Shown piece by piece: positions 35,130 to 47,027 of a DNA stretch of 64,000 nucleotides (within the stretch, counting starts at the first letter, position 1; each line of letters starts with the position of its first letter). Made by a program: the position numbers and the translations under genes. The notes under the pieces were generated by a model. The model made no database searches and had not been told where the DNA came from. It was given only the letters and a program-made list of their open reading frames with translations. This stretch comes from Larix kaempferi. Taxonomy: Eukaryota; Streptophyta; Pinopsida; Pinales; Pinaceae. The DNA lies in NCBI GenBank assembly GCA_027924585.1, contig BSBM01000822.1:2746001-2810000 (forward strand), read 5' to 3'.

Positions 35130-35640
35130 TGCCATGTCATGGCCTTCAATAATGCCCGCGAGGGCCATTAAATATGTCTGCATGACCCCACAAAAAATGC
35201 CCACATGGGGTTCTTTTTCATGCCTACAATTATGCCTGCAGGCTCCACTTAATATACCCGCAAGGGCCTTCAACCATTCCCACATGGGCGTTCAACCATG
35301 CCCGCATATGTCTTTGTTCTCATGCCCTCATGGCTCTTCAAAATATGCCCACAAGGGCTATTTTGATATGCCTGCATAGTGTCCACAATTATGCCCGCAT
35401 GGAGCCTTGATATGCCTGCATGAGCTCCTTAGGATATTCTCACAAGGGTAATAAAATATTCCCGCATTGCCTTATCCAAGTTCCTGCATGAGCCACCAAA
35501 GTGCCCGCAATGTGCTCTCTATATGTCCGCAGCTCCATTCAGTAATGCTCGCAGGTGTCCACAATTAAATGCCCGCATGGGACCTTTAAAATGCATGTAG
35601 GCCACTTCAAATGCCCATAGGCCACTTCAAATGCCCTCAT
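35130..35640. repeat. Degenerate minisatellite with ATGCCCGCATGGG core
   Basis: The core phrase (TGCC[CT]GCA[TA][GA]) recurs about 20 times at roughly 25-35 bp spacing, with CTTCAA or CTTAATAT linkers. No conserved frame. Confidence 0.65.
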
Positions 35641-36040
35641 ATCTTGTCTTTTTCTATGTCAACAACATCTTGTCATGCCACTGTTCTTTTCCATGTCATG
35701 CTTTGTCCTTTGACCTTGCCATGCCTTGTCCTTGTCCTTATGTTTGTCATGTCCTCCTTGTCTTTTGTTCATTGACATGTCTTCAACCATGTCAAGTATT
35801 ATGCTTTCCAAGTCATCAATGCTTTGCTTTCCACTTGCCACATCAACCTTGTCATACCTTTTTCCCTTTGTTGTCCTTGTCTTTGTCATGCTTGTCAAGC
35901 TTATCCATGCTTCCCATCAACCTTTTTCTTATTGTCCTTTGCCAATTTTCCTTGTCCATTATCCAACTTATGCTTGCTAATTCTTGTCCTCCTTGTCATC
36001 TTGTCTTTGACCTCAACTCATTGTCATTTGTCATTAATGT
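35640..36040. repeat. CTTGTC/CATGTC-rich simple repeat tract
   Basis: Dense irregular repeats of CTTGTC, CATGTC and CCTTTG. Open frames on both strands reflect low stop content and are not genes. Confidence 0.6.
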
Positions 36041-36059
36041 ATTGTCATCAATGAAAATC

Positions 36060-37270
36060 ATATTCATCAAATAGAATTTTGAACTCAACATTAAAAGACT
36101 AATTGAAGACATTTATTGCATTGATCAAGTAACATCTCACCATTGTGTTCTGAGAACATTATCTTAATGGAAAAAACTAATAATATCTTTCAACAATTCA
36201 ATGAACTTAGCACATGCATGCTAATTTGACATCTAATTTAAAATTGTGTTTTTTGTCAACTCCAAGGGTTCATACCCATTGATCAGGATTATGGTTGCAA
36301 GGAAAATATGTTGCAAGGAAAAAACAAAAGTTAACAAAATAAGTCAAAATATGTTTGAATAACCTCTGTCATAATAGTAACATTCTATGCATATCATCAA
36401 TGTAATCCTATGACATTTTCACAAAGTAAGAGGAAGTCTAATAGATGCTACACATTTCATAAATGCTACCGTATTTCATCAAACTATATGTACATGAACA
36501 TCTATGAAGTTTGGTTGAAGTGTGCCTACTCTAGCATGCTAAAAACAATGGCAAAGTATTAAGTACAATGGCAAGGAATGCATAGCTAAAGTGTAATAAA
36601 ATTCATTGGGCCTTCATGTACATATGGTCAAATATATGTAACAAATATACCCTAGTTTGTTCCAATAAGCTAACCAATAGTTGGTCATGAATTCACTCAT
36701 AAAATTGTTGAAGATATAAATCTTATCCTTACTAAACCCTAGTATGTAAGACCCTGGTTTGTTCTTTACCTCTTTCATATGTCCATTTAACACTTGTCAC
36801 AATGCAAAATTAATCATAAAGAATCCATGGAAAATGAAATACCTAACTAGTTTAATTATCTTCCTTGATAATGTTGTTTTGATGAAGGAAAATAAGATGT
36901 TCATGGTCCTATGTTTGTAAAAAGGATGGATTATCCTCATATGAAAATGTATTTAAAATTTAATGTACTTGATTGATACAAATGATGATGCAATGGTTGT
37001 TCATTGTGATTTGGACAGTAGTCCTTCATAAGTTGATAGAAAGGGTTCATGGTGAATTTGATCTAACAAAGATAGCAAGGATCAGAGGGATATCATCAAT
37101 AAAACATTGCCTCCATTTTTTATTTGGAACTTTGAATTCTTAAAAATGACATTAATTACTCAAAATGCAAATATAGTGGAACACTAAGGAGTTGTTAAAT
37201 GACATGGCACACTAAGGACATAGAAATATACCAAGGGTGCAGTGTGGTAGGTTTGATTCAAAATCAAAAT
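36060..37270. other. Spacer inside the 17-kb element, nothing seen
   Basis: Moderately AT-rich sequence with no domain, repeat or exon chain that I could support. Confidence 0.5.
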
Positions 37271-37275
37271 TTTCC

Positions 37276-38825
37276 AAAGTTGACCCCCATGTGAAAAAAT
37301 TGCACACTCCCTTACTGAGCAAAACCCTAGTTTCCAAGATGGACCTAAAATATGACACCTGGGCCATGGGACTGGAGGAGAGGGGAACCCCTAGCACTAT
37401 CTTGATGTCTTGAATCCAACGGAGTCGATGGTTTTTCGATACGAGCCATGGTCGTCACTCTATGGCTCGTTCCATCTTGCATCCAAAAGGCCTTCAGGGA
37501 CACCTCTTGGATACCTACCGGGGCCATAGAATTCCATCCATGCAACAAAAATGGGTTCTGGGGAGTCCTGCAAATGTGTCTAGGAAGGCTCCAGCTCGGA
37601 ACGCTATCCATAAGTCCCTGGTCAATGATTTTGCAAAGTTGACCTCTGTGTGCAAAAATTGCACACTCCCTTACTGAGCAAAACCGTAGTTTCCAAAATG
37701 AACCTACAAGATGACACCTGGGCCATGGGACTGGAGTAGAGGGGTACCCCTAGCACTATCCTGATGTCCTAAATCCAACGAAGTTGACGGTTTGTTGATG
37801 CAAGCCACGATCGTCACTCTGTGGCTCGTTCCATCTCGCATCCAAAAAGCCTTCAGGGACACCTGTTGGATACCTACCGGGGCCATAGAATTCCAACCGT
37901 GCAACAAAATCGGGTTTAGTGGAGTCCTACAAGTGTGTCTAGGAAGGTTCCAGCTCGAAACGCAAGCCATAATTCCTCGGCCTATGATTTTGCAAAGTTG
38001 ACCCCCATGTGCAAAAATTGCACACTCCCTTACTGAGCAAAACCCTAGTTTCCAAAATGGACCTAAAATATGACATATGGGCCATGGGACCGGAGGAGAG
38101 GGGCACCCCTAGAACTATCCTGATGTCCTGAATCCAACAGAGTCGACAGTTTGTCGATCCGAGCCACAGTCGTCATTCTATGGCTCGTTCCATCTCGCAT
38201 CCAAAAGGCCTTAAGGGACACCTTTTGGATACCTACCGGGGCCATAGAATTCCAATCATGCAACAAAACTGGGTTCCGGGGAGTCCTGTAAGTGTGCCTA
38301 GGAAGGTTCCAGTTTGAAACACTAGCCATAAGTCCCTGGCGATGATTTTTCAAAGTTGACCCCCATGTGCAAAAATTGCACACTCCCTTACTGAGCAAAA
38401 CCCTAGTTTCCAAAATGGACCTACAATATGACACCTAGGCCATGGGACCGAAGGAGACGGGCACCCCTAGCACTATCCCGATTTCCTGAATCCAACGGAG
38501 TCAACGGTTTGTTGATCCGAGCCACGATCGTCATTCTATGGATCGTTCCATCTCGCATCCAAAAGGCCTTTAGGGACACATGTTGGATACCTACCGGGGC
38601 CATAGAATTCCACCGTGCAACAAAAACAGGTTTCGGGGAGTCCTGCAAGTGTGTCTAGGAAGGTTCCAGCTCGGAATGCTAGCCATAAGTCCCTGGTCGA
38701 TGATTTGCAAATTTGATCTCCATGTGCAACAATTGCACACTCCCTTATTGAGCAAAACCCTAGTTTCCAAAATGGACCTACAAGTTGACACCTGGGCCAT
38801 GGGACTAGAGGAGAGGGGAACCCCA
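37276..38825 (-). repeat. ~358-bp satellite array, subfamily A (orientation 1)
   Basis: The phrase AAAGTTGACCCCCATGTGCA marks unit starts at 37,276, 37,635, 37,994, 38,352 and 38,709 (spacing 359, 359, 358, 357). Units are similar to one another but not identical. They share phrases such as ACTGAGCAAAACCCTAG and TTCAGGGACAC with the neighbouring subfamily B in the reverse-oriented block, so all three blocks belong to one satellite family. Confidence 0.9.
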
Positions 38826-40221
38826 GATCAAATACTCAAAGTGTCCCTGAATGGCCCTGGGGTGACGGACTAAAATGCTTGCAGCAACCAAACCATGTCT
38901 CCGATCGTGAATACGTTGATTTAAATGGATCCAGGATGCCGATTTTCAGCTAGGGGACCCCCACAATGTTCCTCCAACACCTGGAAATGGTGCTATTGTG
39001 CCATCTATGGAGCTAGGGTTTTGCTCAGTGAAGGCCATTCCAATATTGCTCAAGGGGGTCATGTATGATACGAAGGCTCACGGGCATGAGTGGCTACCAT
39101 TGACACATCCACAATGGCCATATGCACGTGTGGGAGATGACAGAACCCAGGTCCGCTCGTTGGTTTGGGTTCCGTTACCTCAGAGCAAATCCTCAAAGTG
39201 TCCTTGAATGGCCCTGGGGTGCCGAACCAAAATTCCCAAAGGACTCAAACCGTGGCTCCGATCATGAATCCAACTATTCCAATGGATCCAAGATGCCAAT
39301 TTTCAGTTAGGGGATCTCCCACATCGTGCCTCCAACCCCCAGAAATGGTGTTATTGTTCCATCTCCGGAGTTAGGGTTTTGCTCAGTGAAGGCCATTCCA
39401 ATATTGCTCAAGGGGGTAATTTACGATCCAAAGGCTCACGGGTGTGTGTGTACACTGTGGACACGTCCATAATGGCCATACGCACGTGTGGGAGATGACG
39501 GAACCCAGGTCCGCTCGCCGGTTTGGGTTCCGTGACCCCAGAGCAAATCCTCAAAGTGTCCCTGAATGGCCCCGGGTTGCTGGACCAAAATGACCACAAC
39601 ACACAAACCATGGCTCTGATCGTGAATCCGTTGATTTTGATGGATCCAGGACGCCAGTTTTCAGCTAGGGGACCCCCCACAATGTTCCTCGAACACCTAG
39701 AAATGGTGTTATTGTGCCATCTCTGGTGCTATGGTTTTGCTTAGTGAAGGCCATTCAAATATTGCTCAAGGGGGTCATTTACGATCTGAAGGCTCACGGG
39801 CGTACGTGGGCACCATGGAAACATCCACAATCACCATACGCATGTGTGGGAGATGAATAAATCCAGGTCCGCTCATCGGTTTGGGTTCCGTTACCCCGGA
39901 GCAAATCCTCAAAGTGTCCCTGAATAACCCCGGGGTGCCGAACCAAAATGCCCGCAGCACCCAAAACGGGGCTCCGATCATGAATCCGTCGATTCTGATA
40001 GATCCAGGGTGCTGGGTTTCAGTTAGGCCCCCCCCACAGCGTGCCTCTAACCCCCAGAAATGGTGCTATTATTCCATCTACGGATCTAGGGTTTTGCTCA
40101 GTGAAGGCCATTCCAATATTGCTCAAGGGGGTCATTTACGATCCAAAGGCTCACAGGCGTGCATGGCCACTGTGGACACATCCATAATGGTCATACACAT
40201 GTGTGGGAGATGATGGAAGGC
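38826..40221 (+). repeat. ~358-bp satellite array, subfamily B (opposite orientation)
   Basis: CAAAGTGTCCCTGAATGGCC-type unit marks lie at 38,837, 39,194, 39,552 and 39,910 (spacing 357-358). The orientation is opposite to the flanking blocks. The change happens abruptly at about 38,825 (after GAGGGGAACCCC) and again near 40,221. Confidence 0.9.
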
Positions 40222-42704
40222 TCACTGTGAAAAACACTAGCTCCAGAGATGACACAATAACACCATTTCTGGGGGTTGAAGTCACGCTGTGAGGGGTCCT
40301 TTAGTTAAAATGTTGTGCCCCGGATCCATCGGAATCGATGTATTTACGATCGGAGCCATGACTTGGGTGTTGCGGGCATTTTCGTTGAGCACCCCAGGGC
40401 CATTCAGGGACTCTTTGAGGAATTTCTCTGGGGGCACACATGCGTATGGCCATTGTGGATGTGTCCATGGTGGCCACGCACGCCCGTGAGCCTTTGGATG
40501 AGAAATGACCCCCTTGAGCAATATTGGAATGGCCTTCACTGAGCAAAACCCTACCTCTGGAGATGGCACAATAGCACCATTTCAGAGACTTTGAGGCAAG
40601 GTGTGGTCGGGGCCCTAGCTTAAACCTGACATCCCGGATCCATCGGAATCAAGGGATTCACAATCGGAGCCACAGTTTGGGTGCTTCGGGAATTTTGGTC
40701 CGGCACCCTGGGGCCATTCAGGGACACTTTGAGGATTTGCTCCGGGGTAACGGACCCAAACCGGCGAGCGGACCTGGGTTCAGTCATCTCCCATACGCTC
40801 GTATGGCCATTGTGGACGTTTCCATGGTGGCCACGCATGCTCGGGAGCCTTCGGATCGTAAATGACCCCCTTGAGCAATATTGGAATGGCCTTCACTGAG
40901 CAAAACCCTAGCTCCAGAGATGGCACAATAGCATCATTTTTGGGGGTTGGAGGAATGTTGTGGGGGTCCCCTAGCTAAAACACGGCATCCCGAATCCATT
41001 GGAAATGACTAATTCACGATCGGAGCCATGGTTTGGGTGCTGCAGGCATTTTGGTACGGCACCCCGGGGCCATTCAGGGACACTTTAAGGATTTGCTCTG
41101 GGGTCATGGAACCCAAACCGACAAGCGGACGTGGGTTCCATCATATCCCACACGTGCGTATAGCCATTGTGGATGTGTCCATGGTGGCCATGCACGCCCG
41201 TGAGCCTTCGGATCGTAAATGACCCCCTTGAGCAATATTGGAATGGCCTTCACTAAGCAAAACCCTAGCTCCGGAGATGGAATAATAGCACTGTTTCCTG
41301 GGGTTGGAGGCATGTTGTGGGGGCTCCCCTATTTGAAACTTGGTGCCCCAGATCTATCAGAAGTGACGGATTCGCGATCGGATCCACGGTTTCGGTGCTA
41401 CGAGCATATTGATCCGGCACCCCGGGGCCATTCAGGGACACTTTGAGGATTTTCTCTGGGGTAACGGAATCCAAACCGACGAGTGGAGTTGGGTTATGTC
41501 ATCTCCCATACTTGTGTATGGCCATTGTGGATGTTTCCACGGTGGACACACACACCCGTGAGCCTTCGGATCGTAAATGACCCCCTTGAGCAATATTGGA
41601 ATGGCCTTCATTGAGCAAAACCCTAGCTCCAGAGATGGAACAATAGAACTATTTTTGGGGGTTGGAGGCATGCTGTGAGGGGGACCCTAGCTGAAACCCG
41701 GCGTCCTGGATCCATCGGAATCGACGGATTCACGATCGGAGCCATGGTTTGGGTGCTGTGGGAATTTTGGTCTGGCACCCTAGGGCCATTCAGGGACACT
41801 TTGAGGATTTGCTCCGGGGCCACGGAACCCAAACCAACGAGCGGACCTGGGTTTCGTCATCTCCCACATGTGTGTATGGACATTTGGGATGTGTCCATGG
41901 TGGCCACGCATGCCCGTGAGCCTTCAGATCATAAATGCCCCCTTGAGCAATATTGGAATGGCCTTCACTGAGCAAAACCCTAGCTCCAGAGATGGCACAA
42001 TAGAACTATTTTCAGGGGTTGGAGGCACGCTGTGGGGGGTCCCCTAGCTAAAACCCAGTGTCCCAGATCCATTGGAATCGACGGATTCGCGATCAGAGCC
42101 ACAGTTTGGGTTCTATGGGCATTTTGGATTGGCACCCCAGGGCCATTTAGGGACACTTTTAGGAGTTGAAAACTGGAATCCTAGATCCATCAGAATCGAC
42201 GGATTTGCGATCAGAGCCATGGTTTGGGTGCTGCGGGGATTTTGGTCCGGCACCGCGAGGCCATTCAGGGACACTTTGAGGATTTGCTCCGGGGCCACAA
42301 AACCCAAACCGGTGAGCGGACCTGGGTTCCATCATCTCCCACACGTGCATATGGACATTTGGGATGTGTCCATGGTGGCCATGCATGCCCGTGAGCCTTT
42401 GGATCGTAAATGACCCCCTTGAGCAATATTGGAATGGCCTTCACTGAGCAAAACCATAGCTCTGGAGATGGCACAATAGAACTGTTTCCGGGGGTTGGAG
42501 GCACGCTATGGGGGGTTCCCTTGCTAAAAATCGACATCCCAGATCCATTGGAATCGACGGATTCACGATCAGAGCCATGGTTTGGGTTGTGAGGGAATTT
42601 TGGTCCGGCACCCTAGGGCCATTCAGGGACACTTTGAGGATTTGCTCTGGGGTCACGGAACCTAAACTGCCGAGATGACCTGGGTTCCGTCATCTCCCAC
42701 ACAT
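40222..42704 (-). repeat. ~358-bp satellite array, subfamily B (orientation 1)
   Basis: The inverse mark CATTCAGGGACACTTTGAGG occurs at 40,401, 40,715, 41,071, 41,429, 41,787, 42,144, 42,262 and 42,620. Spacing is mostly 356-358. One first unit is shortened (314) and one unit is reduced to 118 bp by a deletion. All the overlapping open frames here are repeats of the same non-coding unit. Confidence 0.9.
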
Positions 42705-44040
42705 ACATAAAGGAGATTTCAAACTACTATATAGGACATGTTTTAGGGTTTTTTGGCTCCCAAGTGTTGATACATATGAAAAATGGCTAGGTAAATGTTT
42801 CTAATGAGATTAAATGAGGGTTTTGCTTGCTCAAATCCCTAGGGGAACACCTCACACAAGAGGTCATACACTTATAACCACATCGTGATGCTCTTTAAGT
42901 TATTGATACAATATTTAGAATAGGTGAGCCATTATAGAGTAACACCTTTGACCTCCTAATGTTATGTAAACACATAAGAAAGTGTTTTACCATAAGTAAA
43001 TTAAAGAGGATATGCCATAACACTGGTACCAACCGGATGTCCCCATTTTTATATGGCATATGGAAAGGTAGGCTAGGTAGATTGAAGGTAGACTAGGGGT
43101 ATCTTTAGGACCAAGAATGATGTGTCAAATCACAAAACATCTAGGATTGAGGGATATTTGGCCTCCATATGAGCATATTCAAATATGATTAGGAGGTTAT
43201 GAACACCAAGTGTTGGTGTTGAAGGCCTAGATATGATTGTGAATATTTATTTTATTGGTGAGGATATGGACACTATTTGGAGGTTTTGAACAAGAGCAAG
43301 AAAGGAGCTTTCAAAAAAACAAATAGGACATGTCTGAGGGTTCTTTGGGTTCCAAGTGGTTATACATACTTCATTAGGATATTTTGAGAACCATTTATGG
43401 ATATGAGGGCCTTGTACATGGTTGGGAGGAGGACTGCAAACCTTAATGAAAATAAAGCTTCTAAGGGAAGGGAAACTTGAGGTTTCAAACTTACAGGTGT
43501 ATTAATTACATAGGTTCACAACAATGAAATAGGCATCAAATGACAAGGATATGTTTAGCCTCCAATACATGATATGGGTGCAACTAGGAGTATTTTAGCA
43601 CTGAGTATGGGTTTTATGGCACTAAAAATGGTTAAATGATGAAACCTTGACCTTGGGACCAATGATCAATTTGATGGGCCATTTGTAATGCTTCAGGGCA
43701 TCATTCATGAACCTTGGTCCCTAGAAGGCTCCTTTAGAGCGTAATGCATAATTCAAAATTCAAAATAGTTGAAAGTGATATTTAGGTGTGTAATTGTGTG
43801 TGAAAAGATGATGTTGTGTGTTATTTTATACTAATATTTGTATGGTTTTCTTTGTGCAAGTGTGTATGTAAATATTTTCCTATGTGAAGTTTTCCTAAAC
43901 GGATGGAAACTTGAATTGGAGTGGTTGGTGTAAAACATCAATGTATTGTAATAGTATCTTAATCATAACTCAAACATCAAATAAACGATATAAGATAACG
44001 ATATCAAATAAACTATCTAACATGAATAACATTAATCATG
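42705..44040. other. Spacer, no gene seen
   Basis: Two loosely similar stretches contain GGTTTTTTGGCTCCCAAGTG (about 42,750) and GGTTCTTTGGGTTCCAAGTG (about 43,340), an old duplication of about 590 bp period. No coding signal. Confidence 0.45.
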
Positions 44041-44049
44041 CATGAATAA

Positions 44050-45540
44050 AAAATCACATGGCTATAGTATGTACCTCAATCAATTAGGCCTTCTGGATTC
44101 TCTCGGTTTTGTATTGTCTCGAACAACCTCTCGTGCTCTGCATGAGGTAGTAAGTAGCGTACCTTGTTTGATGTCTTCGTTGACATTGTTTGTAGTTGGA
44201 TGTTTGTACCAACGATCAAGTGCATAAAGTGATACACCTATGAACCTGGTCTATAATCCATGTATGTGTAGCCATTTCTCTTTGGTCCCTTTCCATCTAC
44301 TGTAAGATATTCCCCCTAAACAACCATCGAGCCAGTCGGAAAGGTAATGCCTTCACTATCGGTTAATGATGCGAGGAGGGTTTGATTCCCCTGGATGCAT
44401 CGTGCCAACCAATAATTTGTCCGAATTTCACTATCTGTCGGGGCGACAACTGCATAGATGTGTCCTGCAAAAATGCATTTTACGAACATATTCCAACAAG
44501 TAGTGGTTTTATAACTTGGATAATTACAAAAACAAGGAGGGAACCGGGATATGCATGCAGAAATATTTACCTGGCTATACAAGATCAGATATATGATCAT
44601 ATTCATTTGAAATAGAGGATTGGCCTTACTCTAACTATATTGTTTCAACAACTGCACGTGGGTCCACTACAAGTGATACATGATCCCATTCATCAACCCA
44701 ATCCATTGATTCACACTCATCCCACTCACAACTGCTACAAGGCCCACAGAAGCAAGCAAGTTTCTGCGTCCATATTTCAAATAAGGGGTTGTTTGAGCTT
44801 CGAACCGAATGAAATCCATGAGTTCCTTGCACAGTACTACAACTATAAGAACGCGATCGATCTATATCAATCACATGTCAAAAATTTTTGACAACATGTC
44901 ATCTACCTGTTGGTCTATGCTGCTCTGTGGTTCGATCTGACATTTTTGCAGAGCACCATCGAACTATGTATTCTACATCCCAAATATGAGGGTTTTTCAT
45001 GCACCTCATCTCCTCCCTTCGTAGGGAAGTTTTGAGACATGCTCCAGCCCCATCATGCTCTCCCTTTCCATGCCCAGTCTCAAAATAGTTACATATATGC
45101 AACACATCATAATTCTTGTGCAAAATACTCAACCAATGGAATACACGTGCATTTTTGAACCGGCCTGCACAACCATCTGACCATATCCAATGCGGATCCA
45201 TCTGTATACCTCTCTCCTTCAGCTGATCATACAAAATTCTAAAGCAATGCTGTACATAATGCAGGTCATGGCACCTATCGTCATTGATGTAGAAGTTGGT
45301 CTCTTTCAATATTATCCTCATGTCATTGTTGCTCTTTAGCGCATGCCTATACGTGATATGGACCATTATGCTAACTTGGTCTGAATGGTAGTATTGACTT
45401 TGAATCTCGTTTTGTGGCTGCAAGGTGTAGTTTTCAGCAAAATCCACAACCAACAACATTGTGCCATTGGGAAAGGTGTCATGAAACTTTATTTGACTAG
45501 AAACTTTATAGGTTAGAATTACGTGGTTAGGATTATAGTG
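44050..45540 (-). pseudogene. DDE-like transposase of the 17-kb element (three exons, decayed)
   Basis: Exon 1, about 45,540-44,907, ends at donor CAG|GTAGAT. It encodes FPNGTMLLVVDFAENYT (first acidic residue D), HWIWSDGCAGRFKNARVFHWL (second D) and FETGHGKGEHDGAGACLKTS (third acidic position), the spacing and order of an RNase-H-fold transposase. Exon 2, about 44,860-44,640, has GTHGFHSVRSS and a Cys cluster CFCGPCSSC followed by WVDEW. Exon 3 starts at 44,464 after acceptor TTTTGCAG: GHIYAVVAP, NYWLARCIQG, then GEYLTVDGKGPK and GYTYMDYRPGS beyond an in-frame TAG. Stops make it a probable pseudogene. The same architecture occurs in animal and plant DNA-transposon proteins; the superfamily name is uncertain. 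Confidence 0.6.
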
Positions 45541-45804
45541 TTTAAGGGATACATATCATTATGTGTTAGTATTTAGGAGTCTTAGGAGATATACTAGTTT
45601 AGGATTATAGTGGGCCAAGAGTTATGCTGGTTAGTTGTACTAGGGACTAGGGATTGCATTTCCTAGGGACAAATGGTCAAGGGTTTGGGGATTGAGATAT
45701 AGGGGTCATGGATTTATGGTTACAAGGATGAAGATTTATGTGTACATGAGGATAGTGCGAGTTAGTGATTTTGTGTAATAGTATATCTCCTAACCCTTGT
45801 GGTG

Positions 45805-45920
45805 AAGGAGAGAAGAGAGGGGTGAGGGAGGGAGGAGGATTGGATAGAGTGGAAGAGAGTGGGTGGGATTGGTTGGATAGGAAGAGAGGGGGATGGGGTT
45901 ATAGAGAGGGGGGGTCCCAA
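45805..45920 (+). repeat. Polypurine GA-rich tract
   Basis: Nearly uninterrupted G/A sequence (GAGAGAAGAGAGGGGTGAGG...) over about 110 bp, with a 20-40 bp irregular period. The complementary proline/serine frame is a by-product. Confidence 0.6.
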
Positions 45921-46019
45921 CCTTAGAGGCAATCTCATCTTATTCAACAAAAATAATCAATGAAAATAGTTTGGAACTTTTATGTCTAGGAATGGAAACT
46001 AGATTTTATAGAGATAGAA

Positions 46020-46140
46020 GCAACGTGTGCGCGCATAGAAACGCGCATGCGCATATCCGCGTGCGCGCATAGGAACGTGCACGCGCCTATCCGTGTACGA
46101 GCATTGACACGTGCGCGCATTTGCACGCACGTGTGTTTGG
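46020..46140. repeat. CpG-rich alternating purine-pyrimidine tract
   Basis: GTGCGCGCAT, ACGCGCATGCGCAT and GTGCGCGCATAGGAACGTGCACGCGC repeat with a ~26-30 bp period. It stands out from the AT-rich surroundings and would favour Z-DNA-like structure. Non-coding. Confidence 0.6.
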
Positions 46141-46999
46141 ATTCAAATTGTTTTTGGCGCCCTTGCAGGTTTGGAATTAGCTTTGGATTTCCAAACCTTG
46201 AGGCTCGGTCTGATTTATGGTAGAACACATCAAATGTTGTAACTTCATGTTTTTCACACTTAGTTCCGCATATGCTCCACTAGTGCACTACAAATGAAAT
46301 TGCACACACTTGTCGAGCTCTGTGTACATATTCTAACTATATATTTTTTTAATAGATATGTTGTTGTTTTCTATTTTTAATTCATTTTTAATTGCACTCA
46401 TGTCAAATTTGTAAAAAACATAGGTCGATTATTTGGCCTATAAATTTTGATTGGATTACCTATTTCGAGAACGGAAAAGAACCTGCACAAGAGTACAAGA
46501 ATACCTACAAGCTAATAATAATAATATTTTTTTTTATTATGTTCAGACCGTGATATGGTGGACCAACACTTGACCATGTAGTTTTAAGGCTTCATTGACT
46601 TTCGTAATTTAAAAAAAAGATATAAAATTAACTTTTAAAATTTTGGAAAAATAGCCTTGCACAAGATTCGTCTATTGCCTATGCCTCTACATATTTTTTT
46701 CCTCATAAATTAACAATTTACATAACAAACAGTTGGACCAACAAAAACATGTGCATTATGTTTTAGAGAAAAAATAACATACCAATCTTAAAATAATGAC
46801 ATTTTGGGGTGGTTACAATACTTTTCAATAAATAAAAGTTATATATTCCGGAAGGTCATCCGTTTTTCTACGTTTCATATTTTTACACCTAATCCGAAAT
46901 TTTTTTGTAGGTACCTCTAATAATTTATTTTAATGACAATATTTATGTTTTTCTAGCATGTCATTGCAACTAACGTGTCATAATTGGGTATCATTACCT

Positions 47000-47010
47000 T
47001 GCACCAGCTC
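47000..47010 (-). repeat. Terminal inverted repeat, right (inverted GAGCTGGTGCA)
   Basis: Ends exactly at the GTAA duplication. Related TTGCACAAG phrases recur at about 46,487 and 46,655 inside this end. Confidence 0.5.
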
Positions 47011-47022
47011 GTAACCACAACA
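47011..47022 (-). pseudogene. TOM1-like: 12-bp TOM1-like remnant between two insertions
   Basis: GTAACCACAACA matches the intact gene across the point between the GTAA TSD of the 17-kb element and the AACAA TSD of the retrotransposon. Together with 47,023-47,027 it links the two halves of the pseudogene. Confidence 0.8.
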
Positions 47023-47027
47023 AACAA
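47023..47027. repeat. 5-bp TSD, left copy (AACAA)
   Basis: Repeated at 53,211-53,215. Collapsing the two gives a TOM1-like sequence of the same length as the intact copy. Confidence 0.9.

Larger units (their letters stand above)
29829..47010. mobile_element. 17,182-bp insertion, probable DNA transposon with DDE-like transposase
   Basis: Both boundaries are fixed by TOM1-like homology: left flank ends ...CTGCAAG...TATGTAA, right flank starts GTAACCACAACAA, as in the intact copy. The ends read GGGCGGGTGCA (left) and, inverted, GAGCTGGTGCA (right), an imperfect 11-bp terminal inverted repeat (9 of 11). Inside are a minus-strand DDE-like transposase (about 45.5-44.0 kb), a plus-strand unknown multi-exon gene (30.2-32.7 kb) and a 5.4-kb satellite array. 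A 4-bp TSD with this transposase type is suggestive of the Sola group; that name is a guess. Later material may be nested inside. Confidence 0.7.

Noticed and set aside
37212-42656. Dozens of 60-123 residue ORFs on both strands
   Set aside because: They repeat with the 358-bp satellite period in several frames, with no protein family features.
45762-45950. Pro/Ser-rich minus-strand ORF
   Set aside because: Complement of a polypurine tract.
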